From: an uncultured Solobacterium sp.
GTDB lineage: Bacteria > Bacillota_I > Bacilli_A > Erysipelotrichales > Erysipelotrichaceae
Length of the DNA: 29,117 nucleotides
Direction of reading: 5' to 3'
NCBI GenBank assembly: GCA_900543035.1
Contig: UQPV01000036.1
Coordinates: forward strand, 1 to 29,117
In this document: in pieces, positions 7,882 to 15,403 of the stretch
Layout of the letters: the number at the start of each line of letters is the position of its first letter
Position numbering within the stretch: the stretch's first letter is position 1
Notes under the pieces: generated by a model
What the model saw: only the letters and a program-made list of their open reading frames with translations
Databases searched by the model: none
Told to the model about the DNA's origin: nothing
Made by a program: the position numbers and the translations under genes

Positions 7882-8082
7882 ATGGACTTGAGCAACAGCA
7901 TATATGATCCGCTTGTCATCAATGCGGAAATCTTTAAGATCCTGCTGGAAATGGGGCTTTCTGACGATTCGGGAAAGCTTGTCCCTTTGGAGCGTGAGTT
8001 TCTGCGGCTGCTGCATCAGCGGCTGTACGCGCATGGCTGTCTTGAACAGAAGCTGGAATACTATATCGTGATCTCAGCGTGA
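7882..8082 (+). CDS. Hypothetical small protein
   Basis: A 66-residue open frame, mostly helical and acidic (residues 1-30 include DPLVINAEIFKILLEMGLSDDSGKL). I do not recognise it. The ATG at 7882 directly follows GAGGTG, closer than an ideal ribosome binding site spacing. The frame stays open upstream to 7531, but that part is antisense to the XRE gene, so the true 5' end is uncertain. An ATG at 7858 is an alternative start. It lies between the XRE gene and a promoter at 8140. It may be a real small gene or the remnant of a longer one. Confidence 0.4.
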   Translation: MDLSNSIYDPLVINAEIFKILLEMGLSDDSGKLVPLEREFLRLLHQRLYAHGCLEQKLEYYIVISA

Positions 8083-8139
8083 TCTGCGCTGAGGGATCAG
8101 CGCGTTTCCCTGTCAGCGGCGGATTCTACTGACGGTAGA

Positions 8140-8167
8140 TTGACTTTGCGGCGCGCTTTCTTACAAT
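8140..8167 (+). promoter_or_regulatory. Sigma-A promoter of the XRE-membrane gene
   Basis: TTGACT (8140-8145), a 16-nt spacer and TACAAT (8162-8167), about 20 nt upstream of the coding start, so the leader is very short. Confidence 0.7.
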
Positions 8168-8188
8168 GGAAGGCAGGAGGGATGGATG

Positions 8189-8905
8189 ATGGATCAGATC
8201 AGCAATGAGAAAGTCGGACAGTTTATCGCCTGTCTGCGCCGTGAGCAGCAGCTGACTCAGCGTCAGCTGGCCGAGCGTCTGTATGTCTCGGACAAGGCGG
8301 TCAGCAAATGGGAGCGCGGGGAAAGCCTGCCCAGCGTGGCCCTGCTGATGCCGCTGGCCCGATGCCTGGGTGTCAGCGTCAACGAGCTGCTGAACGGCTC
8401 CAGGGAACCGGCGCAGCAGCTTTCAGGCACGGTGAGGACGATGACACAGCGCCAGCGCAGTCGCTGGCGGATCAGCTTCTGGATCACGCTTGGCCTATCG
8501 CTGTCGCTTTGGATCGCCTGTCTGTGCGCGGGTGCGCCGGTGAGGCAGCTGGGGGAGCCGGCTATGGCAGGGATGGTGATGCTTGGCTGTGCGGCATGGC
8601 TGGTGTTCTTTGCGCGGGAGCTGCTGCCTTCCTATTATGATGAGCACCGCATCAGCTTCGTGACACAGGGCATCCTGCGGATCCATCTGGGCAATACGGC
8701 GCTGAACAACGCCAACTGGCTGTTGGTGTGCGCCGTGCTGAAAGGATCCATGATGGCGTTAGCCATCGCAGAACCTGCCGCGCTGCTGATCTCGCTGCTT
8801 CTCGGGGCAGAGGGCGCATGGCTTGCGCTGCATCGCCATGTGCTGACGGCAGCGATGCTGGTGATGCTTGCAGCGGTATGGATCACCGCCCGCAAATATG
8901 CGTAA
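8189..8905 (+). CDS. XRE regulator fused to a membrane domain
   Basis: A 238-residue protein. Residues 1-65 are a classic Cro/C1 helix-turn-helix (LRREQQLTQRQLAERLYVSDKAVSKWERGESLPS, then LARCLGVSVNELLNG). After a basic linker come about four hydrophobic, probably transmembrane segments: near residues 95-115, 125-145, 175-205 and 213-233. The layout is common in Firmicutes, where the membrane part may sense envelope conditions while the N-terminus binds DNA. AGGAGGG (8175-8181) fits the ATG at 8189 (7 nt) better than the one at 8186 (4 nt). The gene follows its promoter closely. No target can be assigned; the next XRE gene has its own promoter. Confidence 0.82.
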   Translation: MDQISNEKVGQFIACLRREQQLTQRQLAERLYVSDKAVSKWERGESLPSVALLMPLARCLGVSVNELLNGSREPAQQLSGTVRTMTQRQRSRWRISFWITLGLSLSLWIACLCAGAPVRQLGEPAMAGMVMLGCAAWLVFFARELLPSYYDEHRISFVTQGILRIHLGNTALNNANWLLVCAVLKGSMMALAIAEPAALLISLLLGAEGAWLALHRHVLTAAMLVMLAAVWITARKYA

Positions 8906-8907
8906 AT

Positions 8908-8936
8908 TTGTCATGTTTGCGGATTTGGTTTATACT
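8908..8936 (+). promoter_or_regulatory. Sigma-A promoter of the 69-residue XRE gene
   Basis: TTGTCA (8908-8913), a 17-nt spacer and TATACT (8931-8936), starting 3 nt after the previous stop codon. Confidence 0.72.
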
Positions 8937-8987
8937 TAACACAAGGCAAGGTGATGACGGTGAGATGGATGAGAGAGGGAAACGGAC

Positions 8988-9197
8988 ATGGATGAGACGC
9001 TGGTGCTCAAAAACCGGCTCAAGGAAGCTCGGGCAGAGAAGAAGCTTTCACAGGCGCAGCTGGCGGCGATGGTCGGCGTGTCCCGGAATACGATCAGCTC
9101 CATCGAGACCGGACAGTTCAACCCCACGGCCAAGCTCGCGCTGATCCTTTGCATCGCCCTGGATCGGAAATTTGAGGATCTGTTTTACTTTGAATGA
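8988..9197 (+). CDS. Small XRE-type transcriptional regulator
   Basis: A 69-residue Cro/C1 helix-turn-helix protein that is almost entirely DNA-binding domain: LKEARAEKKLSQAQLAAMVGVSRNTISSIETGQFNPTAKLALILCIALDRKFEDLFYF. This is the common short family that ends in a DLFxxE-type motif and is usually found next to small membrane proteins. Here the upstream neighbour is an XRE-membrane fusion. AGAGGG lies about 8 nt before the ATG. It has its own promoter (8908-8936) and ends at a hairpin directly after the stop codon. Function beyond DNA binding is not inferable. Confidence 0.88.
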   Translation: MDETLVLKNRLKEARAEKKLSQAQLAAMVGVSRNTISSIETGQFNPTAKLALILCIALDRKFEDLFYFE

Positions 9198-9199
9198 CA

Positions 9200-9225
9200 A
9201 TGACCGGCTCATCTGGGCCGGTCAT
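9200..9225. terminator. Hairpin between convergent XRE and hydrolase genes
   Basis: ATGACCGGC (9200-9208) pairs perfectly with GCCGGTCAT (9217-9225) around an 8-nt loop. The following T tract is weak (CGTTGGTTT), so termination is likely but not certain. Confidence 0.55.
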
Positions 9226-9232
9226 CGTTGGT

Positions 9233-10202
9233 TTATCGCAGATGCGTGCGGAAGAAGCTGCTGATCTGGTCAAATGGGATGATGTCCATGCGGTCATACA
9301 GATCGGTATGGACAGCTCCGGGAATGATCATCAGCGTTTTGTTGTCGCCGCTCAGCCGGGCAAAGGCGTCCTTGGAGAAATAGCAGGAATGCGCGTTTTC
9401 CCCATGGATCATCAGCACCGCGTTAGCGGATCTCATCGCTGTAGGCGAGGATCGGCATGTTCATGAAAGAGAGTGCGGAGGTGATGTTCCAGCCCTGATT
9501 GGAATTGAGCGAACGGGCATGATAGCCGCGCGGCGTCTTATAATAATCGTGATAGTCCTTCACATAGAACGGCGCGTCTTCAGGCAGCGGGTCGATGACG
9601 CCGCCGGCCTTGGCTGCCGATCCGCTGCGGTAATCTTCGGTCCGCTGTGCGTTCATCGCCTGTCTGGCGGCGAAGCGTTCATCCGCCTGCATCGCGTCGA
9701 AATAGCCGCGGGCATTCACCCGGCTCATGTCATACATCGTCGAAGTGACGGTGGCCTTGATGCGGGTATCGATGGCAGCCGCGTTGAGCGCCATCCCGCC
9801 CCATCCGCAGATGCCTAAGATCCCGATGCGCTCAGGATCTGTTTCTTCGCATGTGCTCAGGTAATCGACGGCCGCGCAGAAATCCTCGGTGTTGATGTCC
9901 GGGGAGGCCACATCGCGGGGCATGCCGCCGCTTTCCCCGGTATAGGAAGGATCGAACGCGATCGTCAGAAAGCCCATCTCGGCCAGCTTCTGCGCATACA
10001 GGCCGGACGCCTGCTCTTTCACCGCACCGAAGGGGCCGCATACCGCGATGGCCGGCATCCTGCCCTCGCGTGTCTTCGGCAGATAGCGGTCTGCCGCCAG
10101 CGTGATGCCATAGCGGTTGTGGAACGTGATCTTGTCGTGATCCACGCTGTCGCTTTTGGGAAACACCTTGTCCCATTCGCTGGTCATCTTCAGTTCATCC
10201 AT
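9233..10202 (-). pseudogene. Alpha/beta hydrolase broken by one inserted base
   Basis: The ancestral product is an alpha/beta hydrolase of about 320 residues of the dienelactone-hydrolase-like group. It has an HNRYGITLAADRYLP N-terminus, GPFGAVKEQ, FDPSYTGESGG, and the nucleophile elbow GICGWGG with Cys as the likely nucleophile. The upstream frame (10202 to 9423) stops after PILAYSDEIR. The remainder, NAVLMIHGENAHSCYF...IIPGAVHTDLYD, continues in a different frame to 9233. Removing one base at about 9425 (an A on the plus strand) rejoins the frames as EIR-NAV. The late catalytic His (AVHTD) lies beyond the break, so the truncated product should be inactive. AAAGGA precedes the ATG by 8 nt. 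A sequencing error is possible. Confidence 0.8.
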
Positions 10203-10233
10203 TTGTCTCGTCCTTTCTCGTGTTCATGCTTTC

Positions 10234-10262
10234 ATGATACAGAGCAGCGCGCTGGTTGGCAA
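10234..10262 (-). promoter_or_regulatory. Promoter of the broken hydrolase gene
   Basis: On the minus strand: TTGCCA (10262-10257), a 17-nt spacer and TATCAT (10239-10234), about 32 nt before the start codon. Confidence 0.6.
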
Positions 10263-10274
10263 ATGGTTAAAACG

Positions 10275-10288
10275 CATATCATGATATG
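10275..10288. promoter_or_regulatory. 14-bp perfect palindrome, possible operator
   Basis: CATATCATGATATG is a perfect 14-bp palindrome. It lies 12 bp upstream of the -35 of the minus-strand hydrolase promoter and about 35 bp upstream of the plus-strand promoter at 10323. The position suits a dimeric regulator acting on either promoter; the regulator is unknown. Confidence 0.45.
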
Positions 10289-10322
10289 ACTTTTGGTCAT
10301 GGATGAGGGGGAGAAGAACGGA

Positions 10323-10351
10323 TTGCCCGACGGCGGGGAATAGTGTATGAT
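10323..10351 (+). promoter_or_regulatory. Promoter of the NTF2-like/polymerase operon
   Basis: TTGCCC (10323-10328), a 17-nt spacer and TATGAT (10346-10351). The leader of about 80 nt can fold (GGATG...CATCC around 10377-10403). I see no LexA-type GAAC-N4-GTTC box here. Confidence 0.6.
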
Positions 10352-10437
10352 TAACCCAAACGGCCGATTCAGCGCTTGGATGTCCTGGTCAGGGACGGCA
10401 TCCGGCCTGAACAGGCATGAAGGAAAGGAGGATCTGC

Positions 10438-10830
10438 ATGAATGAAGAAATCAGAACGCTGATCGCGGAGGCGGACCGGGCCATCCGTGAAGAGCGCTTT
10501 GACGATCTGATGGACTTTTACACCGATGACGCGGTGCTGGTCATCAGCCCCGGACGGCTGGCGCAGGGCAAAGCGGCCATCCGCGCGGCGTTTGTCCGGA
10601 TCGCCGCATACTTTCAGCACAGCATCGTGCCTGCACAGGGCAATATGGTGATGCTGGAGGCAGGAGATACCGTGCTGGTGCTGTCACAGACGCTGCTGGA
10701 TGCGGACAACAAGGAGGCTTCTGCTTACAGCATGGAGCGGCGTGCGACCTATGTCTTCCGCCGGATCGATCAGAAATGGCTGTGCGCCATCGACAATTCG
10801 TACGGCACTTCATTGCTGGATGAGAAATGA
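10438..10830 (+). CDS. NTF2-like (SnoaL/DUF4440 type) protein
   Basis: A 130-residue, single-domain protein of the cone-shaped NTF2 fold. The N-terminal helix pair [31 protein letters not shown], the [14 protein letters not shown] turn-helix, and C-terminal strands ([19 protein letters not shown]) match the SnoaL/DUF4440-type ketosteroid-isomerase-like family. Enzymatic or purely binding roles are both known in this fold and cannot be separated here. AAAGGAGG (10424-10431) sits 6 nt before the ATG, which decides the start. The stop overlaps the start of the polymerase gene (ATGA), so the two are co-translated. The pairing with a Y-family polymerase is unusual and may be fortuitous. Confidence 0.8.
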   Translation: MNEEIRTLIAEADRAIREERFDDLMDFYTDDAVLVISPGRLAQGKAAIRAAFVRIAAYFQHSIVPAQGNMVMLEAGDTVLVLSQTLLDADNKEASAYSMERRATYVFRRIDQKWLCAIDNSYGTSLLDEK

Positions 10831-12329
10831 CACGGGAAAAGAGCTATGTGGCCATCGACCTGAAGTCTTTTTATGCTTCGGTGGAATGTGTGGAACGCGG
10901 CCTTGATCCGCTCAACACAAATCTGGTGGTGGCGGATGAGCGGCGCAGCGAGAAGACGATCTGCCTGGCGGTCTCTCCTTCGCTGAAGCAGTATGGCATT
11001 CCCGGCCGTCCCCGTCTTTTCGAAGTCGTCCAGAAGGTGAAGGAGATCAACCGGGACCGTGAGCGGCGTTCCCCGCTTGGCTATCTGAGCGGGGAATCTT
11101 ATGCAGATGATGCGCTCAGCAAGGATCCTGTGCTGGCGCTCTCTTATATCGTCGCGCAGCCGCGCATGGCGTTTTACATGGCATACAGCAAGCAGATCTA
11201 TGAGATCTATCTGAAGTATGTGGCTGCCGAGGATATCCATGTCTATTCGATCGATGAGGTGTTCATGGATGTGAGCGGATATCTGCGTACATATCAGATG
11301 AGCGCCAGGGAGCTGACGGCCGCGATCATCCGCGATGTCCGCAAGACGACCGGCATCACGGCCACGGCCGGCATCGGCACCAACCTGTATCTGTGCAAGG
11401 TGGCGATGGACATCATGGCCAAGCACAGCTCGCCCGATGAAGACGGCGTGCGCATCGCCGAGCTGGATGAGATGAGCTATCGGCAGGCGCTGTGGGCGCA
11501 TGAGCCCATCACGGATTTCTGGCGTGTAGGCGCAGGGACCGCGCGCCGTCTGGCACAGGCCGGGATGCATACCATGGGAGATGTCGCCCGCTGTTCGCTG
11601 GGCAAAGCGGAAGATCGGCATAATGAAGAACTGCTGTATGAGCTGTTCGGCGTGAATGCCGAGCTGCTGATCGATCATGCGTGGGGATATGAACCATGCA
11701 CCATCCAGGATATCCGCGCCTATCAGCCGGCGCATCACAGCATCGGCATGGGACAGGTGCTCAGCGAGCCATATCCGCATGACAAAGCGTCGCTCGTGCT
11801 GAAGGAGATGGCGGACCAGCTGGCGCTGAATCTGGTGGAAAAGCGGCTGGTCAGCGATCAGATCATCCTGGATATCGGATATGACAGCGCCGATGTGAAA
11901 CGCGGATACCGCGGGGAGACGCATATCGACCGTTATGGGCGCAAGGTGCCTCGCCATGCGCATGGGAAGGCGCGGCTGAAATGGCCGACTTCTTCATCCA
12001 TGCAGATCCGTGAAGCGCTGCTGGCGCTGTATGCGCGCATCAGCGATCCATCCTTGTCCGTGCGCAGGATCACGCTGACGGCGGCCGATGTCGTCAGCGA
12101 TCTGCAGATGCCGCGCGTTGAACAGGGCGATCTGTTCACGGATGCGCTGCAGGCACAGCAGGAATATGAAAAAGAACGAAAGATGCTGGACAAAGAGAAG
12201 AAGCTGCAGGAGGTGACCCTGGCCATCAAGAAAAAGTATGGGAAGAATGCGCTGCTCAGGGGAATGGATCTGGAGGATGGTGCAAAGGCGAAGGAGAGGA
12301 ACGAGACGATCGGAGGGCATCAGGCATGA
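10827..12329 (+). CDS. Y-family DNA polymerase (UmuC/UvrX type)
   Basis: A 500-residue translesion DNA polymerase. The palm begins at [20 protein letters not shown] with metal-binding Asp11. The second catalytic pair is in [13 protein letters not shown] (Asp143, Glu144). A helix-hairpin-helix-like segment follows at [21 protein letters not shown], and then the little-finger domain (QVLSEPY onward). A C-terminal coiled region ([20 protein letters not shown], about residues 450-475) ends the protein. The long form resembles the Gram-positive UvrX/ImpB-MucB group rather than short DinB. It copies damaged DNA at low fidelity. The gene is coupled to an NTF2-like gene upstream and a YolD-like gene downstream by ATGA overlaps. 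Confidence 0.92.
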   Translation: MTREKSYVAIDLKSFYASVECVERGLDPLNTNLVVADERRSEKTICLAVSPSLKQYGIPGRPRLFEVVQKVKEINRDRERRSPLGYLSGESYADDALSKDPVLALSYIVAQPRMAFYMAYSKQIYEIYLKYVAAEDIHVYSIDEVFMDVSGYLRTYQMSARELTAAIIRDVRKTTGITATAGIGTNLYLCKVAMDIMAKHSSPDEDGVRIAELDEMSYRQALWAHEPITDFWRVGAGTARRLAQAGMHTMGDVARCSLGKAEDRHNEELLYELFGVNAELLIDHAWGYEPCTIQDIRAYQPAHHSIGMGQVLSEPYPHDKASLVLKEMADQLALNLVEKRLVSDQIILDIGYDSADVKRGYRGETHIDRYGRKVPRHAHGKARLKWPTSSSMQIREALLALYARISDPSLSVRRITLTAADVVSDLQMPRVEQGDLFTDALQAQQEYEKERKMLDKEKKLQEVTLAIKKKYGKNALLRGMDLEDGAKAKERNETIGGHQA

Positions 12330-12748
12330 GCCGCCGCGATCATGCCGATATGCTTAAGCTCCCCCGGCCTATCTCTCGCCATCCGCGCATGTCCATGCGT
12401 GATCGTGCCGCGCAGTTTGCCCCTTTTTCGGCATTGAGCGGATATCAGGAGATCATCGCAAGCAGCGCCAGATACCGGGAGACGCGCAAGACGCTGGCGC
12501 CTGATCATCAGGCGCATCTCGATCTGGTCATGAGACAGCTGTGCCGATGCGAAGGCCCCGCTGCCCGGGTGACCTATTTTCTCGCGGATCGGCAGGGACA
12601 AGGCGGAAGCGTCTGCATCCTGCAGGGAAAGGTGCGCCGGATCGATCAGGAAAAGCGGGTCATCGTGATGGCGGATGGGACGGCGATCGCCTTTGCGGAC
12701 ATCGAGGAACTGGAGATCTTGCAGCGTGAGGATGCGCAGCGTGAGTGA
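12326..12748 (+). CDS. YolD-like protein
   Basis: A 140-residue protein. It contains HPRMSMRDRAAQFAPFSALSGYQEII (residues about 19-44), the hallmark opening of YolD-like proteins, which are regularly encoded beside UvrX-type polymerases in Firmicutes and their mobile elements. The C-terminal part (GKVRRIDQEKRVIVMADGTAIAFADIEELEI, about 100-132) forms the small beta-barrel typical of the family. It is thought to act as a polymerase accessory or UmuD-like partner; this is family inference only. Its ATG overlaps the polymerase stop (ATGA). The sequence after the stop is AT-rich with no strong terminator. Confidence 0.8.
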   Translation: MSRRDHADMLKLPRPISRHPRMSMRDRAAQFAPFSALSGYQEIIASSARYRETRKTLAPDHQAHLDLVMRQLCRCEGPAARVTYFLADRQGQGGSVCILQGKVRRIDQEKRVIVMADGTAIAFADIEELEILQREDAQRE

Positions 12749-12880
12749 TCAGGAAAAATATAGAAATATGCCCAGCATTTTGTATCAATATGATTTTTTT
12801 GTGAAAAAATATCCGTCTGCTCTTCCGATTTTTACAAAAATATGGTATTTTATTCGCATAGGCGAAAGGTAGGTTGAATT

Positions 12881-13192
12881 ATGTCAAAAGAAAATGCTTT
12901 CTTTAAGATGGAAATGCTGGTTCTGCTTGTTCTGAAAAAGCAGGATTGTTACGGTTATGAGATCGCCAATTACATGAAAGAACAGACTGACGGCATCATC
13001 GACATGAACCTCGGCACGCTGTATCCGGTGCTGTACCGTCTGGTCAATGACGGATGCATCACGGGGACCGACAGGATCGAGGGCCGCAGAATGCGCGTGT
13101 ATTATCACCTGGAACCAAAGGGAGAAGAAGTGCTGAAAACGCTGTGCGATAAGTATCAGTCATGGGTCTCCGCGATCAAGAAGCTGATGTAA
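12881..13192 (+). CDS. PadR-family transcriptional regulator
   Basis: A 103-residue winged-helix protein. The order FFKMEMLVLLVLKKQDCYGYEIANYM, MNLGTLYPVLYRLVNDGCI, and GRRMRVYYHLEPKGEEVL is the canonical PadR DNA-binding domain, with a short C-terminal dimerisation helix (PadR-s1/PF03551 type). PadR proteins usually repress a neighbouring membrane or efflux gene in response to a ligand. No such gene follows here, so the target is unclear. The 132-bp gap before it is AT-rich, and a weak promoter (TTCCGA, 17 nt, TATTTT at about 12823-12851) is the best I can find. GAAAGG lies about 11 nt before the ATG. Confidence 0.9.
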   Translation: MSKENAFFKMEMLVLLVLKKQDCYGYEIANYMKEQTDGIIDMNLGTLYPVLYRLVNDGCITGTDRIEGRRMRVYYHLEPKGEEVLKTLCDKYQSWVSAIKKLM

Positions 13193-13201
13193 TTGGAAGA
13201 G

Positions 13202-13290
13202 AACTGCGCTTAGCGCAGTTTCCGTTGATGAACCGTCTGTCAGAATAACGAATGAGCAGAAAGCGCGGCAGTCCGCATGGACTGCCTTTT
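13202..13290 (+). terminator. Tandem hairpins after padR
   Basis: The first hairpin is AACTGCGC (13202-13209) with GCGCAGTT (13213-13220). The second is GGCAGTCC (13267-13274) with GGACTGCC (13279-13286), followed by TTTTCTCTT; it is the better terminator. The second ends 10 nt before the ribosome binding site of the thioesterase gene, so it could also act on that gene's leader. Confidence 0.65.
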
Positions 13291-13311
13291 CTCTTGGAGA
13301 GGAGGAGAATG

Positions 13312-13752
13312 ATGAGCAGAGCAAAACAGCGTGCTGCGCAGTTCATCTCGCTGCGCACCCGGGCCGAAGGCACGATCAACGCGATGGTGGAGATGGAACT
13401 GGTGCGCATGGATGAGCAGACACGGACCATGACATTGAAGTTTCCCTTGCGCGGCTGGGAGATGAATCCGGTGGGCCGCACGCATGGCGGGATCCTGTGC
13501 ACCTTGCTGGACATGGCCATGGGCGGCGCTGCCTACACATACAGCGAGGCGGCGTTCACGCCGACGATCCAGATGTCGGTGAACTTCGTCAAAGGAAGCG
13601 AAACAGGGGATGAATTGTGGATCGATGCAGTCTGTGATCACAGCGGCAGCCGCATGATCATGACCAGGGCGACGGCCAGGCTGAAGGACGGAGAAGTGGT
13701 CGCCACTGCGGTCGGTTCTTACGCAAATAACAAAAGAATGGCAGAATCGTGA
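13312..13752 (+). CDS. PaaI-type hotdog thioesterase
   Basis: A 146-residue hotdog-fold protein. The motif GRTHGGILCTLLDMAMGGAAYTY (about residues 47-69) is the PaaI/YbgC active-site helix, preceded by NPVG. The strands IQMSVNFVKG and SRMIMTRATARLKDGEVVATAVGSY complete the fold. It probably hydrolyses acyl-CoA thioesters of small or aromatic acids; the substrate is not inferable. AGGAGG (13300-13305) sits 6 nt before the ATG at 13312; the adjacent ATG at 13309 would be only 3 nt away. The gene stands alone between terminators. Confidence 0.85.
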   Translation: MSRAKQRAAQFISLRTRAEGTINAMVEMELVRMDEQTRTMTLKFPLRGWEMNPVGRTHGGILCTLLDMAMGGAAYTYSEAAFTPTIQMSVNFVKGSETGDELWIDAVCDHSGSRMIMTRATARLKDGEVVATAVGSYANNKRMAES

Positions 13753-13797
13753 AATAAACGGGAAAAACCGGCAATCATGTGATCAGAACCGTAAAAT

Positions 13798-13830
13798 AAA
13801 ACGGAATCGTTGTGACAAAAATTCCGTTTT
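13798..13830 (+). terminator. Terminator after the thioesterase gene
   Basis: AAAACGGAAT (13798-13807) pairs perfectly with ATTCCGTTTT (13821-13830) around a 13-nt loop, followed by GTATT. The -35 of the next promoter lies inside the loop. Confidence 0.65.
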
Positions 13831-13840
13831 GTATTACAAT
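13812..13840 (+). promoter_or_regulatory. Promoter nested in the preceding terminator
   Basis: GTGACA (13812-13817), a 17-nt spacer that includes the right arm of the terminator, and TACAAT (13835-13840), 20 nt before the small gene at 13860. Confidence 0.6.
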
Positions 13841-13859
13841 GAAAAAGAGGAGTGATGAC

Positions 13860-14066
13860 ATGCAGCCGGGACGAGAGTACATTTACGGAATCAAACTGCG
13901 GCGGGAAATCAGGCTCATCAAAGGCACGACAGCAGACGTGCAGAGACTGCTGGCCTCCTGCCCGAACGCGATCATTACTAGACTGAAAGATGAACAGGCT
14001 GCCGAGAAATGGCTGAAACGGAATCAGCGCGGTCATCGCAGAGTGGTTAAGATGACCGATTCGTGA
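13860..14066 (+). CDS. Small basic hypothetical protein
   Basis: A 68-residue, strongly basic, soluble protein. I do not recognise a family. The middle (IKGTTADVQRLLASCPNAIITRLKDEQAAEKWLKRNQ) suggests a beta-alpha-beta-alpha arrangement. AGAGGAG (13846-13852) stands 7 nt before the ATG, and a promoter (13812-13840) and a following terminator (from 14069) frame the gene, so it looks like a genuine monocistronic gene. The end is rich in Arg and Lys, so nucleic-acid contact is possible, but this is only a guess from composition. Confidence 0.65.
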   Translation: MQPGREYIYGIKLRREIRLIKGTTADVQRLLASCPNAIITRLKDEQAAEKWLKRNQRGHRRVVKMTDS

Positions 14067-14068
14067 GA

Positions 14069-14098
14069 AGAATCCAAAAGGGGTTCTTTTTATTTTTC
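14069..14098 (+). terminator. Terminator of the small basic gene
   Basis: AGAATCC (14069-14075) pairs with GGGTTCT (14081-14087) with one G-T wobble, followed by a T-rich tail. It overlaps the stop codon of the convergent AAA ATPase gene. Confidence 0.7.
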
Positions 14099-14815
14099 TG
14101 TTTTGTTCAGCAGATGGTTGAACAGTTGATCCCGGTGACTGACGAGCAGCGTCATGATCTGCCAGCTTTCTGTCTCTTCCACGGTGCATGGAGAGATGCC
14201 ATCCGGGCCAAAGTGAAGCAGGCAGGCATCGGGAATGGACATGAGCAGCGGGGAATGGGTGGCGATGATGAACTGTGAGCCCAAAGCGAGGCTTTCGCTG
14301 ATCATGAACGCCAGCGTGAGCTGATGCTGCCAGGATAAAGCAGCCTCAGGCTCATCCAGGAAAAATAAGCCGGGACGGCCGAAATGATCGTCTGCCAGCG
14401 CCAGAAAGCTTTCTCCGTGCGATCGTTCATGATACTTTTTTGAGGGGTGCTGCGCATCTGCGTAAGCCTCCTCCATGGTGGCTGTCTGATAGAAGCTCTC
14501 GGCGCGCAGGAAATAGCCGCCGCGCAGCATGGGCGGCCGGCGGACGAGCGTGAGCGCCTCATGCAAGGAAGAATGGGAGTCCCGCGTAGCGAAATGATAG
14601 TTGCGGGTGCCGCCTTCCGGATTGAAGCCGGATGCGATGGCCATGGCCTCCAGCAATGTTGATTTCCCGCTGCCGTTTTCGCCGGTGAAGATGGTCAGCC
14701 TTCTGGGCAAGGAAAGATGATCCAGATCATGCAGCGCCGGGATCTGGCGCAGCCAGCTGTCGCTCGCGATGTCTTCCCAGCGGATCTTGATGCTGGTGAT
14801 GACAGAATTCACCAT
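14090..14815 (-). CDS. AAA/ABC-type ATPase, OLD/RecF-like
   Basis: A 241-residue ATPase of the AAA_21 (RecF/OLD/SMC-like head) group. Walker A TGENGSGKST is at about residues 44-53, the ABC-like signature is in SHGESFLAL, Walker B is LFFLDEPEAALS, and the switch His is in IIATHSPLL. There are no membrane segments and no long coiled coil, so it is an isolated head domain. Small proteins of this type are common, and a few belong to defence pairs, but no partner nuclease or effector is next to it here. AAGGAG lies 8 nt before the ATG at 14815. It runs in the same direction as the upstream YbaK-type gene, with a terminator-like hairpin between them. Confidence 0.85.
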   Translation of the reverse strand: MVNSVITSIKIRWEDIASDSWLRQIPALHDLDHLSLPRRLTIFTGENGSGKSTLLEAMAIASGFNPEGGTRNYHFATRDSHSSLHEALTLVRRPPMLRGGYFLRAESFYQTATMEEAYADAQHPSKKYHERSHGESFLALADDHFGRPGLFFLDEPEAALSWQHQLTLAFMISESLALGSQFIIATHSPLLMSIPDACLLHFGPDGISPCTVEETESWQIMTLLVSHRDQLFNHLLNKTEK

Positions 14816-14845
14816 ATTTTTCGCTCCTTATTCTATATAACAGAA

Positions 14846-14866
14846 GAGCCTGCGTATCGCAGGCTC
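14846..14866 (-). terminator. Terminator-like hairpin after the YbaK-type gene
   Basis: A perfect 9-bp stem, GAGCCTGCG with CGCAGGCTC, around a 3-nt loop, overlapping the stop codon of the minus-strand gene. The tail (TTCTGTTATA) is only partly T-rich, so read-through into the ATPase gene is possible. Confidence 0.55.
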
Positions 14867-15329
14867 AGATCTTACAGACATCGACCCATCGTGCGCCGGG
14901 CACCAGGGCCTGCAGCTCTTCATTGCTCAGCTTGATGGCGGAATTGGCGCTGCCGCAGGCAGGATAGATCCAGGGGAAGCGCTTCAGGGAGACATCCAGA
15001 TAGACGGGTGTCTCTTCCGGTACGGCAAAAGGGCAGACGCCGCCCACCGCATGGTTGGTGTACTTCTCCACTTCGTCCGCCTTCAGCATGCGCGCCTTGA
15101 CGTGGAAGGTCTCTTTGAACTTATGATTGTCGATCTTGCAGTCGCCGGCGCAGACGACGAGAAGGGCATGGTCGCGTCCCATGAAGGAGAGCGTCTTGGC
15201 GATGCGCTCAGGACCGGTGCCCAGCGCCTGTGCGGCAAGCTCCACCGTTGCGCTGGATGTATCCAGCTCGATGATGTCCTGATCTCTTCCGTATGCTTTC
15301 AGGTATTCTCTTACTAGTTCAATGGCCAT
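14865..15329 (-). CDS. YbaK/EbsC-family aminoacyl-tRNA deacylase
   Basis: A 154-residue protein of the YbaK/ProX (INS-like) editing family, which removes wrongly attached amino acids from tRNA in trans. The conserved Lys lies in ERIAKTLSF (Lys45). The substrate-pocket motif GGVCPFAVP is at about 96-104, and GSANSAIKLSNEEL near the C-terminus completes the family pattern. The protein has normal full length. Which tRNA it edits cannot be told from sequence. AGAGGTGAT precedes the ATG at 15329, and a TATAAT-like -10 (minus strand, 15359-15354) lies upstream. Confidence 0.88.
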   Translation of the reverse strand: MAIELVREYLKAYGRDQDIIELDTSSATVELAAQALGTGPERIAKTLSFMGRDHALLVVCAGDCKIDNHKFKETFHVKARMLKADEVEKYTNHAVGGVCPFAVPEETPVYLDVSLKRFPWIYPACGSANSAIKLSNEELQALVPGARWVDVCKI

Positions 15330-15403
15330 ATGATCACCTCTGACATATCATTTATTATAACATGAGCGATCGATGAAAAACAGACTGAAAAGATCATGAA
15401 ACA

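Noticed and set aside
10770..11963. Minus-strand open frame of 397 codons opposite the Y-family polymerase
   Set aside because: It overlaps a confidently identified polymerase in full, with no start signal and shadow-type composition.
14090..14815. AAA ATPase as part of a defence pair (for example an OLD-type or Septu-type system)
   Set aside because: No adjacent nuclease, TOPRIM domain or effector gene; the neighbours are a YbaK-type deacylase and a small basic protein.
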